From Symbiodinium natans (Eukaryota > Sar > Dinophyceae > Suessiales > Symbiodiniaceae), in assembly GCA_905221605.1 (NCBI GenBank), contig CAJNDS010000036.1, positions 510,660-574,659 on the forward strand: 64,000 nucleotides of DNA. Reading direction: 5' to 3'. Position 1 is the stretch's first letter. Every line of letters begins with the position of its first letter. The notes under the pieces were generated by a model. The model had not been told where the DNA came from and ran no database searches. It saw only the letters and a list, made by a program, of their open reading frames with translations. The position numbers were made by a program, and so were the translations under genes. Positions 49,901 to 58,900 of this stretch are shown in pieces.

Positions 49901-52900
49901 TTGCCCCATGGCAAAGGCCCTCCACACACAACACTGCCCAAACCGAAGGGTGCGATCAGTTCAATGCAGATGCCCGGACACAGCTAAAACACCCCTAACC
50001 AACCGGGTGACCGGCAGATGCTTACCGCGTGCAACAAGACAACACTCAGGACTCCCACGGAGCCCTCAGCAACTGGTCAGTATCAGGCACCAGCCTGTTA
50101 GATGGACTCAAAGAGGCGGGAACGATGCCGCGGCTAAGTTGATCTGCAATACAGTTGCGAACGCCAGCAATATGAGAAACCTGAAGCTGAAAGTGGCAAC
50201 GGCAAGCCCAGTACCCTAGAGCCTGAAGCACAAAACACAAAGGCTTGTGCATGGAAAGCAGCTTGACCGAGCACGCGGTCACGGCCTGGTTGTCGCAGAG
50301 CTGCGCAAACTGTACTAAGCAGAACCCTTCAGGCAAAACCCCCGATTCCCGTACACGCAACACCACGAGTGCAAGCTGAGCAAGAGCCTCGAACGCAGCA
50401 ATGCAGCCCTGAAGTCCAGAACCGCCCTCACAATGGAACCATGTCGGCAGGTCGGCCGCTGAGAAAAGCATGCTGAACCAACGGGCCTGCGACATGTCTC
50501 CAGCAGCGTCGGCAGGCAACCAAAACCCACCTATACCTGCACGGTCGCGGGTGGCGAAAGCGTCCGCGGCACACACAGTAGGGCACGCCGGCGCAATGAC
50601 AAGGGGAATCTGCACACGCTCTGAAACTGACCGAAGGAAGAGTTTGGCGGCGAAGGCGCAGTCAGAGTTCGGCCGAACAAACCTGCTCCCATACTCGAAA
50701 AACACCACCGAGACCTGACCGCCCTTAACCCGCGGGCACTGCAAGGCGGGGGCATCAAGGGAGCGAACTACCGTGTTGTTAACTGAATGCAGCTTCCAGC
50801 CATCGAGAATATCACAGCAAGGCACACTGCCATGAACAACGAGCCGATCGCTGAGGTGATCTAGCAGATCACCAAACTGCTCCAGCGTCAAGAGGCGACA
50901 AGTCGTCAAGGGCTTATGCAGCAGTGCATAGAAGCTTTGCAGCCAGGGGCGCAGCCAGAAGGCGCCGCACGTGAACCACAAGAGCAGTCCTATCACGCGC
51001 TCCACATCTTTACGCAGCATCTTGACTCCCGACCTAAGTAGAGGCTGGAGAAGTCCAACGCACTTCTCGGCCTTGGCTTCGGGCAGGACAGCAGTGAAAG
51101 AATCGAACTGGAACCGCCAGCCGATCCAGGAGAGTTGCTGGGAGAACTTCAGCTTCTCCCAACTTAGGGGGATGCCCAAACTGCACAAAAACATGACGCT
51201 GGTTGCAGCGACCAGCGGGGCAACGCTAGAAGGCACAAGCAAAATGCCGTCGTCCACGTACAACATAAGCCCGTGCGGAATGCGGACGAATTGATGTAGG
51301 AACCTAACCAGCATCCCGCCTAACCTGGAGAACCAGTACGCAGCCCACCTGCATCCAAAATAGCAGAAACGATAGCAATACCACTTCCCCTCAAGAACAA
51401 AACAGCTAAAGCCACGCTCTGCTTCCCGCACAGTGACAAGCTTGTGTGCTCCGCGCACATCGAAGCAAAGCGCCGTCCAGCAAGACCCCGGCGGGGCAGA
51501 ACTGAGGAAGCGCTGCAGTGAATGCAAGGTTGGAAGGTGCACCTTCTCGAGGATGAGACACATGGCGTTGGCACCACTCACAGAGCCATCGCCAATTAAC
51601 CTGGGGTTTTTACCTGCAGCATGCACAACACCAAGTTTTCCGGCTGCCAAGTTTTTCCCCCAGCGAGAGCGTGCAGCGGACTCACCGCCAACTACCTCGA
51701 ACAAGTGCCCGGCATCGATGTCCTTCTGCAATAATTTCCTGGTTAGAGCAGGATCCTCTGACCCGCTGCGCCAAGGCTCAAGGTGCACAAGGAGTTCCTC
51801 TGGCAAGGTGGGCTCGGCAGCTTCAACAGGGTCCCAAACCCCGGACGGTGGGATGGGTTGTAGAACGCCGGTGGGCACGCCCTCGCGCAGGACGGAAGGC
51901 AAGATGGAGTCAATGTCACCGGTCATCTTGCATAAAGCTTCCCAAACGTCTAGCAGCAATGGCTGGAACTCAGCAATCGCCGCAGTGCAAGGGAATCCTT
52001 TCGCGCATACAAACTCCACTAGGCAATTGCGAAGCTTCCCAATCTCATCGGCTGAGAAAAGGCAGTCTGCGCTTGCAGAATCCAACAGGGACCTTAGCCG
52101 ACCCACTAAACCCCACTCAACCACCAAAGAACCGAACATTTGCCTTAAACCCCGAAAGTGATCCCGCGCAACCAACGGGGAGTGCCACGCAGCACTGGAC
52201 CCGTTCCCGCCGCCGTCAGGGATGTGCAGTCGAGGCTGATGATCCCACGCAGGCACCGACTGAATGACATCGGGCGCAGAAGAGACAGTCTTCGCCGGCT
52301 GTGCAGTACAATGTCTGGGAACAGGACACAACGCTGCCTCACACACAGTATCAGGAACTGAGATCGGAAACACGCCCGATCGGTCAGGCAGATGAGGTGT
52401 CACTTCAGAATACGCTGACGCACTCTTCAATCGGACACAGCGTCCACCCGACGCAGGATGGTCCTCTACAGCTGGACCTAGTCACTTTTTGGGACATGTC
52501 CCCCCACCATGAGAGTCCGAGAAACAAACATTGCACTTATGAAGGAAACGACAGTCATCCGCAGAGCGGGAGCACTTGCCCTCCTGGAAGGCATTGCAGA
52601 AGGCATTCTTGACTCTCTTGGCAGGCGCCAGCTCAGTGTTCTGATTCTTCCGTTTCGGACCCTTGGGCGTGGGAGGAGGAGGAGGCTGCCTGGGGTCCTT
52701 GAGGGTTGGCGTGGGCTTGTTTGGGCCCTTGATCACACGGGGCTGGGGAACAAGCAAGCCACGCAGCATGCCTCGGTCCGTGACGACAGTGGCAAATGCA
52801 TCATCCAAGGACGAACCCTCAAAGGCTAATTCAAACACCGCACACATGGCACATTTGTCCGCTTCTTCGGCTTCCTGAATGTTTGGTGCCCGGAAGCCCT

Positions 52901-55900
52901 CCGGTGGCTTTTTGGTGTACAGAGCCATAAAGGCCTGGGTGTACAACCCCCAAGAAGACAAATGCCCTGCGCCGCACATGCAGTACGCGTGGGAGCGCAC
53001 AGTCAGCAGCTTTTCCACACGATAAGCTGAACCACCGAGATCAATATCAAGTTCGTCATGCACCAAGCCAGCTGCATGGGCCAATAGGTCGGCGACCTCA
53101 AGGGGCTGGCTTCCACGCTTCCTGTCCTTGATCTGCCCGACATTTTCTTCGCTGAGGACACGCTTCCAACACAGCCACTCCCAAGATTTAGACGCGCACT
53201 GGGACTGCACACACTGCAGGAAACTAAGGCCCGGCAGCGTCGAAGGAGCAAGGACCACTCCCGAGTAAGACTTTTCGAAGGCACGCTTCAGCTTGTCACG
53301 CTCAGCTGTGTTTAAACGCTGCTGAGGGACACCAAGAGAGAGTAATGAGGACGCATTGAGCGCAGGTGCTGCGGGTGGGAAAGGTGCTGGCGGCAAGCTG
53401 CCGGCCGCAGGCAACGGACCAGCGGCAATGCTAGCACGTGCTTTTACCCACAGCGCACGCAGGGATCCCAGCACAGGATGAAACTTCCAAGTCACATCTG
53501 CTGCTTCCTCTGGAACCAACTTGGCCTCCTTCAGCAGCGAGTGAGCAAACAAGTCCAAATGCGCTTTCTCGTCGAAGGAATGCGCAAACACTTGGAGGGA
53601 GCAATAACTCGAGGACACCTTCTTCAAGATCGAATCAGGCACTCCCGTTGCGCCTAATGACTCCAACCACTTGGAATCGTCGCCCATTGCTCCACGCAAG
53701 CAGCAACAAGCAGGCACAAACAACCAATCGCAAGCGCCAGTACTGGCTGACAACTTAGGTGATAGCTCAAGAATACGCGAGTACCTGACAGAAAGTGATC
53801 ACGCACTCAAACTCAAGCAGCACCAACAACAATGCGCAAACTGGATGAGTCCCGTACTAACAGCGCACCCTTGCACGCCCGGGACATCCAGACTAACAAC
53901 GACATCACGTAGGACCGTGCGATGTTGGTCGCAAAGCGAACTAGGGGGCCCGTACTCACGACGCACACATGTGCGTCCGGGACGCCACCCAAACTGCGCT
54001 TGCAGTAACAAGCAATCACACCTGAGCTTTCAGGTAAGCAAAGCATCATTGCGTCTGTCCAAAGCATCCCGTATGCTGACAAGGGCTAAATCCTGCAAAC
54101 TGCGGGTCATCTTGCGACAAACTGTAGAAGTCGCGCAGCGCCAGCGAAGGCCGGCACGCCAACCGCCAGTTGGCCAAGACCAGGCGCGAATCTTCAACAT
54201 CAATCTTCACCGCGCGATGAAAATACCCGGAACTGCCGTTGACGATCCACACGCCTGCACAATTGGGGTGGGCGCACTCATGTTCTGACCCCGACGCAAC
54301 GCTTTCGTCTTCACTGGAGATGGCATTGTCTGTGTCCGAAGAGGAGCTGCCAGGGCTGCACATACGCTGGGGCTCGGAAATACTTTCCTCGCCCTCCTCC
54401 TCGACCTCGTCCTCGTCCTCGTCCCCGGTATCTGAGCAGGCTTCGCAAGGAGCATCAGATGGCTTTGGCATAGTGGCCGCAGCCTGAGCACGGGCAAAAA
54501 AGGACTCCGCCTCTTCTAAAGTCATGCAACCCCGGTTCAGGGGTGTTGACGGAACCCAGCCGCCAGCAATCGCACCAATGACCTTTGATTGGCAACGTAT
54601 AGCCGGGATGATATCGTTCCGCCCGTACCGCGGCACGCACCGAGCAGTGCCGTTGAAGCGGTGATGGCCCTGAGCTGCCTTCTCAGGCTCGGCCACCTGT
54701 AGTTGGAGGGCCCAGGCCAGAACAGTAGTTTTCAAAGAATGAAGAGTGAACATGTGAACGTGCTCCCGCGGAACACCACCGAAATGCACCAAGCAACGAC
54801 GCAACTGTGCCAGCATGCAGGAATATCCTATGGGTTTGTCGAAACTGCCAACCAAGAAATCGCGCTTAGGAAACTGAGAGCGCAGTTGGCAAACTCTGTC
54901 ATAGAAGCGCGCTCCCCAGTTGCAGCCTGTACAGCCTTTGCTGAGGACTCCGAAGGGCATGCCTCTGGGAGAAGACTTGGTGCGCCAACACCACCCTCTG
55001 ACCTCGCCCCGGCTGGAACAGATGGAGGAAAGATCCATCCGTTGAGCATCACTCCAACGAAGACTGCCCCAAATCATCAACAAGCAGCACAAAACCACCC
55101 ATTCTCCGTCTCCAAGATCCTGCATGGTTGCAAGCTCCAAGTTGCGAACAACCCAAAGTGGAAGAGGAACCGCCTCCTTCACTGGCATGCTGTCCCACAT
55201 ACCTTGGCGTGACCAAGCCTGTACCAGGGGGTTGGTAAGCGACGCGTGAAGCATTGAGAGCTGTAGCTTATAAGCAACAAATTTCATTGCTGCCAGTACG
55301 CCCGAGGCAGACTTGGCACGCAAGCGGCCGCGATCGCTTCGCACTCCTTCAGATAAGCTTTTCACGAAATCGACAACCTGCGTGAGGGATGGAGAAGCGG
55401 CGCTCCACTCCAACGCGCTACAGAACTGCAACCAGCGTTTCCATCCCGAGATATGCCGACGCAAAGTAGATGGCGCCCGATCGCAGAACAGAGGGGCAAT
55501 ATCATTGACAGACACACATGTACCCATAGCAACAAGCACACTGCTTCCTTCTGCGCCGCCAAGATGAATGCAGAACTTAGCCAAGGTTGACGCCAACATC
55601 AAGCGATCTTGTTTCTCATGGTCACGAAGACAAGACTCGCCAGCAGCTGCGCCAGGCAGCTCATGTGGGATCTTGGGGGCCCTCAACACACTGTCTTGGA
55701 CGCCTGGAGACACGACTGCGCCGGCAAACGCAAGCTCCATCCCCTGCATCGTCGAAGAGCGAGAGGTGGTAGAACGCCGGATAGGCCGGGGTACGCCCAT
55801 GCCCAGGTTGTCCAAGCTGTACGGCGACGCGGTGACCCGGCGGCGTGGCCGCTCCATAACAACAGCAAGAACGCAGAGCACACAACAACAATTCGTCGGC

Positions 55901-58900
55901 TGCTGCTTGAAGCCGACTTCAGCAGCACACAGGCAAACAGATTGAAAGCTCGACAGCTGAACACTCAAGTGCGCAACGCAACATGCTCAAGTGTGTAACA
56001 CGCGCACGGGTGGCCGAGTGTTCGGAGCATGCGCTAGGGGGTTTCGGGCGGCTAGCGCAAGCAACCCGTGCTTGTGCTTATACTTGTGCATTTCCTCGTG
56101 CTTGTACTTATGATTAGAAACAGGCTTGGACTTGTCTACTTCTACTTACACTTGTGCACATACTCTGGCGTACACTTACACGAATACTTGTACTTGCCTT
56201 TTTTCTTACACTCATTTTTGGAACAATGTTTTGCCATTTTTAGTTGTAGTATATTTGTAGTATATTTCTTCATTGACTCACTCACTCGTCTTGACTTTGT
56301 TTTTTGTATAAAGAGATGCTTGCATTGCCATTTGTTAGATGTCTACAAACGGACTAGCGTTTATTGATGATTTCTCATGTCTTATGCATCCTTTTATCAG
56401 TGGTTTTTACTTGCACATGCACTGCAGCTGGGACTTCTGGAGAAAATGAGTTGACATATGGCCCCTTACCACTATTGGAAGGTTCTGATGCAGGAGCCCT
56501 TGGTGTTTGGAGGGTGCAATAGGCTATGTCAGGGGCTCCAAGGATAAGGGATTCGGTTTAGGGTTTGGGGCTTTGGGGCTTAGGGTTTAGGGTTTGGGGT
56601 TTGCGGATGAGGGCCCTCCGCTGAAGAACCCCCGAGCCCTTGACTAAGACTTACTTGCAGGCCCATGGGTGCATAGAGTTGTAAGTAGGACAACTGTCCT
56701 GATAATCCTAGTTAAGACACACATGGCTTCGAGCTTCGGGCCGACAAATTTAAACTAAGGGCTTCGGGTTGGCCCCTGCACCCTAGTTGGGGCTCCCTCT
56801 GGCCCTGTACTCAGGGGCTTGAACCTACCAACTTGTGGGATTTGCCGGGTCGCATGTCAAAACCTTATGTTATAGTAGAAGGGTAGACATCGCAAAGAAT
56901 ACCCTCGAATGCCTGCCTGCTGCAAGGAATGCAGGCGCTGATCGCACAGCCTGAGGCCGCTTGGGGGTTAGGGTTTAGGGTTTAGGGTTTAGGGTTTAGG
57001 GTTTAGGGTTTAGGGTTTAGGGTTTAGGGTTTAGGGTTTAGGGTTTAGGGTTTAGGGTTTAGGGTTTAGGGTTTAGGGTTTAGGGTGAAAGTTCGGTTTC
57101 CTTTGCTTTGTGATTTGGGTGGTAGGGGGTTGCAGGGGTGCCAGGGGTGCCAGGGGTGCCAGGAGGGCTATCAAGACCTAATGAGCCTTAGTGTCCCTTA
57201 AGTAGTCCTTAAACCCTGAACCCTAAGCCCTAAAGCCCTAAGCCCGAAGCCCTAGTGTCCCTCAAGTACCCCCTATTCTGAAATTCTTTGCGGCGTCCCA
57301 GTGGATCCGCCCTTCGAACTGCGAACGGTTCTTGGGCTTATTTGGGGCTTTGGGGGCTTTAGGGTTTTAGGGTTGTAGGGTTCTAGGTTTTAGGGTTTTA
57401 GGGGTTTGGGGTTTTGGGGGTTTGGGGTTTTGAGGTTTTGGGTTTCGGGGTTTTAGGGTCTATGTTGGGTGTCGTCCCCAGCCCTAACCGCCCAAAGTGC
57501 CCCAGCGGCAGGCCATGCTGTGCACTGTGGATAAACTCAAGCATCACGTGAAATCCCTCTAAGGCTTCATGTGCCCGCGATTATTTGTATTATTATTATT
57601 ATTATCATTATTATTGTTGTTGTTGTTAGTATTATTTCTTATTATCATTACTATTACTATTACTATTACTATTACTATTACTATTACTATTACTATTACT
57701 ATTACTATTACTATTACTATTACTATTACTATTACTATTACTATTACTATTACTATTACTATTACTATTACTATTACTATTATTATTATGACTCTTGTTA
57801 TTACTAGTATCATTCTTATTCTTATTGTTATTCTTATTATCATTGGTATTATTGTTTATTATGATTTTCTTGTTTTTGCCAGGGGGGGGGGGGGGCGTTA
57901 GGGTTTAGGGATTGATTCATTCGTACGACCGACCGATTGAGAGACGACGATCACTCCCCAGGACTCAACAAGCGCCGACCATGCCATGAGCGGCATGGTG
58001 ACCATCGGATGAGAGACAAATTCAACACAATTCAGCTGGGGATACCCTAAACCCCGCAATTTAAGCCCGAAACTCGAAACTACACCCTAAACCCTAAACC
58101 CTAAACCCTAAACTAAAGTGTAAACCCTAAACTAACCCCTAAACCCTAGGGCTCAGGTTTACTGCGGGCGTACCTCTCGAAGTGCTCCTCCATCCGTTGT
58201 CTCTCGACCTCCGCAAGGGACTTTGGATATGGCTGCGCGTGCCTTAATTAGGGTCCAGGATTTAGGGTATGGGGTTTAGGGTTTAGGGTAATATGAACCC
58301 AAAGCCTAAACCCAAAAGCCTAAACCCTAAACCCTAAACCCTAAACCCTAAACCCTAAACCCTAAACCCTAAACCCTAAACCCTAAAGGGTTTAGGAGTC
58401 TAAGGTTCAGGGCTTCGGCTTCTGGTTCCAAGTGAGGCCAGAAGTAGGGCAACTTGAGCTGCAAATTTGATGTAACCTCGTTGTGGGCACTGAAAACCCT
58501 TACTTTGGGTTTAGGGTTTAGGGCTTAGGGTTTAGACTTTACGGTTTAGGGTTTAGGGGTTAGGGGTTAGGGTTTAGGGTTTAGGGGTTGTCACACAAGC
58601 TGCCCACGAACCTTGGAAGCAAAACCCCAACCCCTACCCCTGAACCCACCTGAGACTCCATTTGCCTTTAGCTGTATGCCTGTATGGGTTCTACCGTTCG
58701 ACCTAACCCTAAACCCTAAACCCTAAACCCTAAACCCTAAACCCTAAACCCTAAACCCTAAACCCTAAACCCTAAACCCGGAATTAAGGAGCAACTCCCA
58801 AAATAGAGTCACAGGTGAGACCTTGAACCCAAACCCTAAGCCCCAAACCCTAAATCCCTAAACCCTGAGCCCCAAAACCCTAAACACTAAGCCCTAAACC

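Larger units (their letters stand above)
49486..56067 (-). mobile_element. Tyrosine-recombinase retrotransposon with split direct repeats (DIRS order), apparently intact
   Basis: 6582 bp, read on the minus strand: A1 (55888-56067), recombinase ORF, gag ORF, RT-RNase H ORF, B1 (49835-49939), A2 (49655-49834), 64-bp spacer, B2 (49486-49590). A1/A2 (180 bp) and B1/B2 (105 bp) are identical pairs and all frames are open, so it is probably young. Split direct repeats are known from PAT- and Ngaro-type elements, which integrate a circular intermediate by recombinase. No methyltransferase domain seen. Recombinase comes first, unlike DIRS, PAT and Ngaro (gag-RT-recombinase) or VIPER (gag-recombinase-RT). 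No target duplication is evident. Host site: an ABC-gene intron. Confidence 0.9.

Noticed and set aside
50046-52430. Separate start codon for pol at 52430
   Set aside because: The codon there is TTG, the frame continues upstream to the gag stop without another stop, and no ATG lies nearby; readthrough is the simpler reading.
49655-56067. Ordinary long terminal repeats (LTR element)
   Set aside because: Repeats are split A1/B1-A2/B2, there is a tyrosine recombinase and no integrase or protease, and no target duplication is evident.
57559-57901. Ile/Val, Thr/Ile and Tyr repeats
   Set aside because: Readings of the TATTAC microsatellite.
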